DNA of 64,000 nucleotides from a virus. Positions within the stretch are counted from its first letter, which is position 1; the number at the start of each line of letters is the position of its first letter. A program made the translations under genes and the position numbers. Positions 7,031-13,706 of the stretch are shown here, in pieces. The stretch is from positions 1 through 64,000 of IMG/VR virus record IMGVR_UViG_3300029258_005166. One strand, 5' to 3'. Under the pieces are notes generated by a model. The model saw nothing but the letters and a program-made list of their open reading frames with translations. It made no database searches and was not told the origin of the DNA.

Positions 7031-8071
7031 ATGAATATAGGCATCATTGGTACGGGTTTTGTGGGAACAGCGGTTTTTGAAGGCATGAAACATGCTGTAG
7101 AAGTTCTGGCTTGGGACAAGGCCAAGGGGTGGCAAAGCTCTAAAAGCAATGAACCGCCCGTTGTTCATGACGAATATGGAGGTTACCGGCCCGACCTGTA
7201 TATTTGCACCCCAGTTGACCAAATCAAGATGGAGAAAGATAAGGAACATCCGTACTCCGATCCAGGACACAGCGACATCTATTATTTGATGAAGCATACT
7301 TGGGGGCCGGTTTTCATTTGTGTTCCTACTCCAATGAGAAGCGATGGTACTTGTGATTTAAGCATCGTCGAGTCTGTAGTAATGGAGGCGGATCAAGCCG
7401 CAGCAGATGTGGAAGCATGGCATAGAAGCCAAGAATCTTATGATGGCACACCATTTGCCCGCCGAGTTCTCGTTATTAAATCGACAATTCCGCCTGGAAC
7501 CACGAAGCGACTCAATGATAAGTGCAAGCACACAATTGTCTGCTTCAATCCTGAATTTTTAACGGAAAGAACATATATTGATGACTTCAAAAATCAGGAT
7601 CGCATCATTCTTGGTGGTCCTCACGAAGGTACAGCGGTTTTGAAGCAACTATATCAGAAGACATATCCCAATGTTCCCACAACCAAAACAAGTTCCACAA
7701 TTGCGGAAATGATTAAATACGTGACCAATTGTTTCTTGGCTACGAAAGTTTCGTTCGCGAACGAGATCGCTCAAATCTGCGACAAACTGGATATTGATTA
7801 TGACAAGGTTGTGGAATACGCAACAAAAGACAAGAGATTAGGCACATCGCACTGGGCGGTTCCAGGGCATGATGGTCATTTGGGATTTGGAGGTAGTTGT
7901 TTTTGTAAAGACATAAATGCGTTAATGTCTTTGGCCAAAGAGTTGGGAGTTAAAACGACTGTTATGGATGCCGCTTGGGAAAAGAATCTGGAAGTAAGAC
8001 CAGAAAGAGATTGGGAAAAACTAAAAGGAAGAGCAGTATCGGAGGAACAATGCCTGAACACAAACACTTGA
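7031..8071 (+). CDS. Short UDP-sugar 6-dehydrogenase (UGD/WbpA family)
   Basis: Oxidises C6 of a UDP-hexose to a uronate using NAD. It starts MNIGIIGTGFVGTAV (Rossmann), has FICVPTP, NPEFLTERTYIDDF, and the catalytic Cys290 in GFGGSCFCKD. I chose the ATG at 7031 (TAGGAGG 8 bases upstream). At 346 residues it stops about 55 residues after the catalytic Cys, so the C-terminal UDP-binding domain of cellular enzymes is missing. With wlbA, wlbB and the aminotransferase it could supply UDP-GlcNAc3NAcA, the WbpA step. Its end overlaps speD by 22 bases. Confidence 0.88.
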   Translation: MNIGIIGTGFVGTAVFEGMKHAVEVLAWDKAKGWQSSKSNEPPVVHDEYGGYRPDLYICTPVDQIKMEKDKEHPYSDPGHSDIYYLMKHTWGPVFICVPTPMRSDGTCDLSIVESVVMEADQAAADVEAWHRSQESYDGTPFARRVLVIKSTIPPGTTKRLNDKCKHTIVCFNPEFLTERTYIDDFKNQDRIILGGPHEGTAVLKQLYQKTYPNVPTTKTSSTIAEMIKYVTNCFLATKVSFANEIAQICDKLDIDYDKVVEYATKDKRLGTSHWAVPGHDGHLGFGGSCFCKDINALMSLAKELGVKTTVMDAAWEKNLEVRPERDWEKLKGRAVSEEQCLNTNT

Positions 8072-8442
8072 TAGTTCGTGCGGTGGTCACGAAGCCCATT
8101 GTAGATGTCGATGTCGCCAAAGATTGGATGAAGCGACTCATCGATCAAATAGGAATGAAGATTACAGAGCATGGCGGCCCCCATTGTGATTACGTTAAAA
8201 AACCAGGGAACGAAGGTATCGCGATTGTCGCAATAATTGAAACAAGCCATTGTGCGATGCACATCTGGGATAAAGAAGACCCTCCCATCGCCCAACTAGA
8301 CGTATATTCTTGTGCTGAATTTAAAACTTGGGATGTCATCGAGTTTATCTACGAAATGGAGCCTTCCAAGATCGAATTTAAGGTTTTCGACCGATCAAAA
8401 CACATAGATGAAATTCGCCCGAGCCACTGGCAAAAAAGGTAA
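8050..8442 (+). CDS. speD: S-adenosylmethionine decarboxylase-like protein
   Basis: SpeD makes decarboxylated SAM, the aminopropyl donor for spermidine, through self-cleavage that turns a Ser into a pyruvoyl group. The central block SHCAMHIW ... LDVYSC aligns with the family's SHisiHtW ... vDvftC, including the His and Cys. The residue before the Ser is Thr, where cellular enzymes have Glu-Ser, so processing may differ. 130 residues, full length for the short class. Start set at 8050 after CGGAGGAAC. The gene overlaps the sugar dehydrogenase and precedes a 106-aa unknown. Confidence 0.82.
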   Translation: MPEHKHLIVRAVVTKPIVDVDVAKDWMKRLIDQIGMKITEHGGPHCDYVKKPGNEGIAIVAIIETSHCAMHIWDKEDPPIAQLDVYSCAEFKTWDVIEFIYEMEPSKIEFKVFDRSKHIDEIRPSHWQKR

Positions 8443-8446
8443 TAAA

Positions 8447-8767
8447 ATGGAACTAATCAAACTGCAAATGACACCAGGATTTCTAGGACAACTGATGGAT
8501 CTGCCACCTACAGCGAGAATTGTAGAATGTCGAACAAATGATTTCGATACGATTATACTTAGTATAGCCATTGAAGGAGAGTTCCCAATGGATCGAAAGC
8601 TCATAAATTTTTCAAAGCTTTATGAGATTGGAGCATTTGTCCGAAATCCAATGAATCCAAAATATGACCCGCCATCCTTGAGTTACGGTTTGGGTGATGT
8701 TCGGGGACTGACCACGGCTGAAAAACTGCCAGAAGAAACAGAAGAACAAGAATTAGGAGAATTATGA
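8447..8767 (+). CDS. Hypothetical protein, 106 aa
   Basis: A soluble protein with an N-terminal alpha/beta-looking half and an acidic tail (runs of Glu). No domain recognised. It follows speD by 4 bases and its stop overlaps the next start as ATGA, so it belongs to the same operon. Confidence 0.55.
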   Translation: MELIKLQMTPGFLGQLMDLPPTARIVECRTNDFDTIILSIAIEGEFPMDRKLINFSKLYEIGAFVRNPMNPKYDPPSLSYGLGDVRGLTTAEKLPEETEEQELGEL

Positions 8768-8886
8768 GGCTTTTAATTTGGCTTGTATTGGGATTGTTAT
8801 TCGGACTTTATGTTTCGGGCGGATGCGATAATTGTAAAAATGGGACATGCCCCATACCTACGTCGGAAAAAACAGATGACTCCTAA
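8764..8886 (+). CDS. Tiny membrane or lipoprotein-like peptide, 40 aa
   Basis: Starts MRLLIWLVLGLLFG, one hydrophobic helix, then a SGGC segment that could be a weak lipobox, and two further Cys in a short polar tail. The start overlaps the previous stop (ATGA) and its end overlaps the next gene by 11 bases. Small phage peptides of this plan include lysis accessory and inner-membrane proteins; no function can be claimed. Confidence 0.5.
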   Translation: MRLLIWLVLGLLFGLYVSGGCDNCKNGTCPIPTSEKTDDS

Positions 8887-9094
8887 AGAAATCTACGATG
8901 AGGTCAACAGTATATGGTACAGCACATGCTGGCCGAAACTGGCTATGCTAGGACCCTGCGGTCCTTCTGGCCCAAAGGGCGGCGAAGACGATGGCTGGAC
9001 CCAAGACATCGGTTATCTGGAAGGGGCGGCCTATTTGCTCAAAGAAATAGCCGATTACAAACGGGGCAAATTTGATGACTGGAAAGAAGATTAA
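8876..9094 (+). CDS. Hypothetical protein, 72 aa
   Basis: A short soluble protein (MTPKEIYDEV...) with a Gly/Pro-rich centre and an acidic, Trp-containing end. The ATG at 8876 lies inside the preceding tiny gene; the upstream open frame lacks a ribosome site. Last gene of the 7031-9094 operon, closed by the terminator immediately after the stop. Confidence 0.5.
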   Translation: MTPKEIYDEVNSIWYSTCWPKLAMLGPCGPSGPKGGEDDGWTQDIGYLEGAAYLLKEIADYKRGKFDDWKED

Positions 9095-9130
9095 AAAAGA
9101 GCCGCTCGCCTATGGGCGAGCGGCTCTTTT
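9095..9130. terminator. Bidirectional Rho-independent terminator
   Basis: A 16-base-pair perfect stem (9095-9110 with 9115-9130) with a 4-base loop; T and A runs on the two sides give a U tract in both directions. It ends the plus operon and the convergent VWA cassette. Confidence 0.88.
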
Positions 9131-9158
9131 TGCTATTTTCTAGCACGTCGTTTTTCCT

Positions 9159-9923
9159 TTATTTTTTTTCGGTATCACCAACAGTTGTGCCACGCTTCTC
9201 CGCATATTTCTTGGCTGTCGCTCGCAACATACAGTTGCGGGTAATCATATCGGTAGAACAGGTAACTACCCCTCTGGCAAGTTTGTCATCCAATCGGTCC
9301 TCATAGAGAGCGAAATCACCCGAAGCAGCATAGGCGGCACCCATCAGAGTTTCGCTAGCCTCTTCAAACCGCTCCAAGTTCAACAGTGGCATATCAAACT
9401 TCTCGGCCAAAGCAGGCCAAAACCAAGATCCATACAGACATTGAAGCGGAAGAACCTGAACATCCATCGCAGCCAGTTTTTCGGCTTCTTCTTCCCAATT
9501 CAAATCCTGAACATTCTCGGAATAGGTCGGCGGATGAGGTTCAGCATCTCCGATCATGACCAGAATCTTGCCAGGAGCATTGCCCCATCCCAACTGCTGG
9601 GCGATATGTAGAGCTAACTCATAGCACTCAGGAGCATCGCCGCCGCATGTATTGGGGGTCTCACGAATGAACTTAAAAATCTTTTCCTGGTCATCGGTCA
9701 GCGGCAGGAAGTTAATGACATTGTCGCCATCACAGTAATCGCCATGGGCGATCATTCCTACTTTCAGACCTTCGATGTCCTGAAACAGTTGTTCACAGGT
9801 AGACTCGATTTGATTGCGTACCTGTGCTATACAGGGGCTCATGCTTCCAGTAGTATCGAAGCAAAAGGCTACTTCCGTAGCGTCCCCAATCTTCTCTTTA
9901 ATGTCTAGTTTTTTTTCACTCAC
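9159..9923 (-). CDS. VWA-domain protein with MIDAS site (second of two)
   Basis: A 254-residue soluble protein made almost wholly of one von Willebrand factor A domain. The metal-ion-dependent adhesion site DTTGSMS is at about residues 23-29, with conserved Thr/Gly and a GDAEPH segment further on. VWA domains bind partner proteins through a metal ion. It has a GTG start after GGAGA and lies 10 bases downstream of another VWA gene. No signal peptide. Partners are not evident. Confidence 0.85.
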   Translation of the reverse strand: MSEKKLDIKEKIGDATEVAFCFDTTGSMSPCIAQVRNQIESTCEQLFQDIEGLKVGMIAHGDYCDGDNVINFLPLTDDQEKIFKFIRETPNTCGGDAPECYELALHIAQQLGWGNAPGKILVMIGDAEPHPPTYSENVQDLNWEEEAEKLAAMDVQVLPLQCLYGSWFWPALAEKFDMPLLNLERFEEASETLMGAAYAASGDFALYEDRLDDKLARGVVTCSTDMITRNCMLRATAKKYAEKRGTTVGDTEKK

Positions 9924-9933
9924 ATCATTCTCC

Positions 9934-10761
9934 TTAGCTGGTTTTACTGGCGGGCCTGTTGTAAGTCACGCCTTCTCCGATCACACGATTGGACGTAGAA
10001 AAGACGGAAGAACAAAGTTCGCCTTCAGGCTTGTAGATGCTGTTGTCGAGATCGGGATTAGCCGCAGTCAAGTCGGCAAGACCACAAGGACCACAAGCAC
10101 CCTGCGTCCCTTCCGCTCCCCTTACGGGCATCCAGTAATCCTCGTTCATGGGACAGAAATTATTGGGATCAACACAACGGGCAGCCATATATCGGGCAAC
10201 TGCTTTCTTGCTTCCTGCCATGCCCCGTTTCGCGGCCTTCTTGCTCTTATTGTCCCATTTGGCAACGTTGCCTGCCTTGAGTTGCATTCCCGTATTGAGG
10301 AGGTGGGCTTGATCGCAACCCATAAAGGTGAAGGTCCAACGCCCGCTCTTCTCACATCCTTCAAACAATTCGGAAATCATTTCAGGACTATATTGACGCG
10401 AAGCGTTTTCTCCACCATCGGAAATGATGATAACCAAATGAGCATAGTCGAGATCATCCTCTTCCGACAAATGCTTGTCAATGACATAGCCGATGGCATC
10501 CCGAAGGGCCGTCAAACCACCCGGCTGGTAAGATTCAACAGTCGCTTCGTTTAACTCTTTGGCAGGCACATTCCAGTGATGCTCAAAGACATTACCATTG
10601 AAGGTCGTCAAGGACACTTCAAGGTCTTGATTCTCGGCATCTTGCCGGAATTGCTGAACATGTTCGTTGTAACCGATCACGGTTTCGTCCCGACCGCTCC
10701 ACATGGACCCGCTCCGGTCGAGAATAAGATCTACACGGGTTTTTGCTTTCTTTTTTGTCAT
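9934..10761 (-). CDS. VWA-domain protein with MIDAS site (first of two)
   Basis: A 275-residue protein whose first ~170 residues form a VWA domain: DRSGSMWSG (MIDAS) near residue 15 and a later IIISDGGEN strand. The C-terminal ~100 residues contain five or six Cys and many Pro/Gly, perhaps a metal-binding module. I use the ATG at 10761 since the GGAGA just before it (itself inside an upstream ATG codon) is the natural ribosome site. Next to a second VWA gene, so the pair may act as one complex. Confidence 0.85.
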   Translation of the reverse strand: MTKKKAKTRVDLILDRSGSMWSGRDETVIGYNEHVQQFRQDAENQDLEVSLTTFNGNVFEHHWNVPAKELNEATVESYQPGGLTALRDAIGYVIDKHLSEEDDLDYAHLVIIISDGGENASRQYSPEMISELFEGCEKSGRWTFTFMGCDQAHLLNTGMQLKAGNVAKWDNKSKKAAKRGMAGSKKAVARYMAARCVDPNNFCPMNEDYWMPVRGAEGTQGACGPCGLADLTAANPDLDNSIYKPEGELCSSVFSTSNRVIGEGVTYNRPASKTS

Positions 10762-10781
10762 AATATTCTCCATTTGAAAGG

Positions 10782-10808
10782 GCTCTCGCCCGCTTTGCGG
10801 GCGAGAGC
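10782..10808. terminator. Intercistronic GC-rich hairpin
   Basis: A perfect 12-base-pair stem with a 3-base loop between the Zn-ribbon gene and the first VWA gene. On the minus transcript it is followed by CCTTTC, not a true U run, so it may be a leaky terminator or an RNA-processing site that lowers downstream expression. Confidence 0.6.
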
Positions 10809-10815
10809 TTTTGGA

Positions 10816-11001
10816 TTACTTTTTCTTTCTGGTGCAACATTGTGGCGAGCCAAAAACCTCACCACATTCAGGACAAAGCACCAACGGTTGGACCCGTGCT
10901 TTATAGGCATTCACATGCCAAGACATAGTGCCACCGGACATTCCTGAATTTCCAATCGACGCAATTCCACTTTTCTGCGGCACAGCGGGCATTTCCCACA
11001 C
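10816..11001 (-). CDS. Small Cys-rich protein, possible zinc ribbon
   Basis: Up to 61 residues, ending CPECGEVFGSPQCC and three Lys. A GTG at 11001 overlaps the previous stop (TAGTG), in line with the coupling seen across this genome; ATGs at 10941 and 10926 are alternatives giving 41 or 36 residues. Only one clear CxxC pair plus a CC pair is present. Part of the minus-strand VWA cassette. Confidence 0.45.
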   Translation of the reverse strand: MWEMPAVPQKSGIASIGNSGMSGGTMSWHVNAYKARVQPLVLCPECGEVFGSPQCCTRKKK

Positions 11002-11927
11002 TACCTGCCGCCCACCCGAAAAGGGCCAGCACCGACCTCCTGGGCGGCGATGGGTTGTCCCAGAGGGATCTGAAGGATGGGTAGTTTGCCGAGTTTCTTG
11101 GCTTCTTCAAACTCAACCGCGATCTCAGGGTATCGCCTTTTAAGTATGCTGAGAGCATTGGAAGCCAGGGCCATGTCCATTGCTGCATGGGCACGATCAC
11201 GGCCACCCTTTCCAATAATGTCGATACCATTTTGGTATTCGGTGGCGAAGGCGATGAATTGCCGAACCTCATGCGGCACACCTTCCCAAGAACGATCTAG
11301 TTGGTCACAAGTGCCATCAGGTCGGAGAGGCCGTCCACGATAGAGCGGATTCTCGTCGGCATAGTTTTCGGGAAGATCGCCAACAGGATAAACTCGCTTG
11401 CCTTCATAGACAGACCTTCCTTCGTGCCCTATCTTGACCTCTTGCAGCAACTTGATCGTTGCGTCATGGTCAATCATCCGTCCAGAACTATAGATGATGA
11501 ACGGTTCGCCCCGAGATATTTCCAGAAGTCGCTTACCAACCGCAGAAGTCGGTTCTTCAGGATCTAGGGCATGGACAAGCTCTTCAAGAGACATCCTCTT
11601 TGCGGATTTCTTACCAGTGAACTTGGACTTTTCAGGTTCTCCGCTTTCAAGCCTTTGTTCTTTTGCAACCTTTTTAAAAGCCTTGTTGATTGCTTTGGCA
11701 AGAGGCCAAGGTTTTACGGTCCCGTATGGACCAGGATAGTTTGGCAAGCAATTAGCAATGTTCTCGTTTGAGAAGTCTGCCAGAGCGGCGGGACTTGAGC
11801 CACCAATTGCTTTGATACAATCAATGAACTGGTCGATTTGAACGAAGCCAGGATTACCTTCACCGATGGCCTCGTTGTGCTGCTCCAAGACAGAACGGGC
11901 AGCATCAAAGAATTGTTGAACACTCAT
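11001..11927 (-). CDS. Unknown protein heading the VWA cassette
   Basis: 308 residues, soluble, no recognised domain. The first ~110 residues are helical; the middle has repeated Gly/Tyr/Pro segments (about 170-230); the end is helical again. AGGAGG lies 6-7 bases before the ATG. It is the first gene behind a TTGACA/TATATT promoter at 12042-12070, followed by a small Cys-rich gene and two VWA genes, so it is a candidate partner of the VWA proteins. Confidence 0.65.
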   Translation of the reverse strand: MSVQQFFDAARSVLEQHNEAIGEGNPGFVQIDQFIDCIKAIGGSSPAALADFSNENIANCLPNYPGPYGTVKPWPLAKAINKAFKKVAKEQRLESGEPEKSKFTGKKSAKRMSLEELVHALDPEEPTSAVGKRLLEISRGEPFIIYSSGRMIDHDATIKLLQEVKIGHEGRSVYEGKRVYPVGDLPENYADENPLYRGRPLRPDGTCDQLDRSWEGVPHEVRQFIAFATEYQNGIDIIGKGGRDRAHAAMDMALASNALSILKRRYPEIAVEFEEAKKLGKLPILQIPLGQPIAAQEVGAGPFRVGGR

Positions 11928-12041
11928 GGTGTCCTCCTATTTGTTGTGATAAGCCTGTGGCTTACCGGCCAGTCGCCAGTGGCGATAGAATCACGGCAGA
12001 TTTTGCCAACTTTGACACCGCTCTGCCACGGCGGTTACTGT

Positions 12042-12070
12042 AATATAGTAGCTGGGAATAATTTTGTCAA
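12042..12070 (-). promoter_or_regulatory. Sigma70-type promoter of the VWA cassette
   Basis: On the minus strand TTGACA (12070-12065), 17-base spacer, TATATT (12047-12042), about 115 bases before the 308-aa gene. Its -35 hexamer shares six of seven bases with the divergent promoter's -35. Confidence 0.6.
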
Positions 12071-12092
12071 GCTGATTTTTTTCTGATATAAT
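12064..12092 (+). promoter_or_regulatory. Near-consensus sigma70-type promoter
   Basis: TTGTCA (12064-12069), exactly 17 bases, TATAAT (12087-12092), about 45 bases before the Pro/Gly-rich gene at 12138. One of the two best promoter matches in the window; it likely also drives gp47/gp46. Confidence 0.75.
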
Positions 12093-12137
12093 GAAATTTC
12101 TCTTCTTTGAAGAGTGGGTTGAAATGATATATACGGT

Positions 12138-12560
12138 ATGCGTACTTTTCAACAATTTGTAGAGCAAGACATGGGAGCCCCTCCTCCTGGCGGATCTCCT
12201 GGTGGTGTCCCGCCTATGGGAGGAGGAGCAATGCCGCCTCCCGGAGGCATGCCGCCTCCCGGTGGACCGATGGGTGGACCGCCGATGGGAGGACCGGGTG
12301 CAGTCCCGGCAGGTCCAGCCCCAACAATAGAACTAAAACCCGCTGATGTTTGGGATGTGCTAGAAAGAATTTTAACTGGCAAGCCGATAGAAAAACCCTC
12401 TGGACAAAAGGGTGCAGATAGTGTAGAATCACCGCAACCTTCAGCACCTTCTCCAGAACTTTCAGCACCTCCTCCAACCGGTATGCCAGCCGTACCTCCA
12501 CCGGGTCCTGGCGTAGCTGGTTTTGCACCCCAGCCGTTACTAGGTGGACCACCGATGTAA
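12138..12560 (+). CDS. Pro/Gly-rich protein with capsid-leader-like start
   Basis: A 140-residue low-complexity protein beginning MRTFQQFVEQD, the leader shape seen on several proteins here and on T4 internal proteins. It then carries long Pro/Gly/Met runs, a short predicted helix (about residues 65-80) and a second Pro-rich tail. It resembles the protein at 18565 in plan. Possibly a packaged or virion protein. It precedes gp47 by 18 bases. Confidence 0.6.
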   Translation: MRTFQQFVEQDMGAPPPGGSPGGVPPMGGGAMPPPGGMPPPGGPMGGPPMGGPGAVPAGPAPTIELKPADVWDVLERILTGKPIEKPSGQKGADSVESPQPSAPSPELSAPPPTGMPAVPPPGPGVAGFAPQPLLGGPPM

Positions 12561-12578
12561 TTTGGCTAGGGGTTATTG

Positions 12579-13706
12579 ATGAAAATTCTATTCTTTGCGG
12601 ACTTGCATGTCCATCCACACAAACGATCTCAAGAGCGTCTTGAAGATTGTATTAAAGCTCTTCGCTGGGTTTTTTTGTTGGCCTCTAAAAGACATATACA
12701 AGATATTGTCTTTTTGGGCGATCTTTTTCACGACCGGCAAAAGATCGATGTTCTAACTTACCAGAAGACTTTTGAAGTTTTCGAAGAGCATCAGGCAAAT
12801 CCTTATAATGCAGAGTCTCCTGCATTTCGGATTTTTCTTCTATTGGGAAATCACGATATGTGGCATTTGGAAAAATGGGATATTAGCAGTGTCAATCCTT
12901 TGCGTTCAATGCCGGGAGTCACAGTAATTGATAAACCTTGTGCCATCGATCTCGGAAATTGTCCCATCTGTTTCCTTCCCTATACCGCCAATCCCATTGA
13001 GGACATGGAAATCGTAGAAAAAGCTTACGACAAATGGGTTGATGAAAAGGGATGCAAGCCTCTCCGCAAAATTCTGTGTGGTCACGTTGCTGTCGATGGT
13101 GCCTTATGGAATACAATGCATCAGACTTTTTCCGAAGTTACCATCGAACACGATGGCGAAATGCAAGTTGTTAATCCCAGCATTTTTAAAGATTGGGATC
13201 GTGTCTTCCTCGGTCATTATCATGCCGCCCAGGAACTCTCCTATAACGTCGAGTATATTGGTTCGCCACTTCAGCTTAGTTTTGGTGAGGCTTTTCAAGA
13301 AAAACATGTCTTGATCTATGATACACAAACTGGCGAAAGAGAATATGTCAAAAATACCTTTAGTCCGCAGCATTTTATAATCCCCGAGAAAGATCTCAAT
13401 AAATATGAACTTGAAGGCAACTTCATTCGTGTAATGGTGGACGACATCGCCTGCGGCGATGTCGTCCAACTTAGAAAAACTCTTGTAGAAGAAAAAGTTG
13501 GCAGTTTAGAAATTAAGCCAATTCCCCGAAAAGACGATGATACGGTCAAGGATGCTGCGGAAATTTTGCTTAGAGAAGATGAAATGTTGAAAAGCTACAT
13601 CGAGCAACAAGAAAAAGTCGGAAATTTGGAAGGTTTGGACAAAGACAAATTGCTAAAAATCGGAAAGCAGATTTGTGAAGCTGTTACTAGTGAGGATGAC
13701 GAGTGA
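12579..13706 (+). CDS. gp47: gp47-like recombination nuclease (Mre11/SbcD family)
   Basis: A 375-residue metallophosphoesterase, the nuclease half of the T4 gp46/gp47 (Rad50/Mre11-type) complex that resects DNA ends for recombination-dependent replication. All core motifs are present: ADLHVH (D8, H10), FLGDLFHDR, LLGNHDMW, CGH and LGHYH. AGGGG lies 8 bases before the ATG; an adjacent TTG is less likely. The gp46 gene begins within its last codons (GTGA overlap), the standard arrangement. Confidence 0.95.
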   Translation: MKILFFADLHVHPHKRSQERLEDCIKALRWVFLLASKRHIQDIVFLGDLFHDRQKIDVLTYQKTFEVFEEHQANPYNAESPAFRIFLLLGNHDMWHLEKWDISSVNPLRSMPGVTVIDKPCAIDLGNCPICFLPYTANPIEDMEIVEKAYDKWVDEKGCKPLRKILCGHVAVDGALWNTMHQTFSEVTIEHDGEMQVVNPSIFKDWDRVFLGHYHAAQELSYNVEYIGSPLQLSFGEAFQEKHVLIYDTQTGEREYVKNTFSPQHFIIPEKDLNKYELEGNFIRVMVDDIACGDVVQLRKTLVEEKVGSLEIKPIPRKDDDTVKDAAEILLREDEMLKSYIEQQEKVGNLEGLDKDKLLKIGKQICEAVTSEDDE

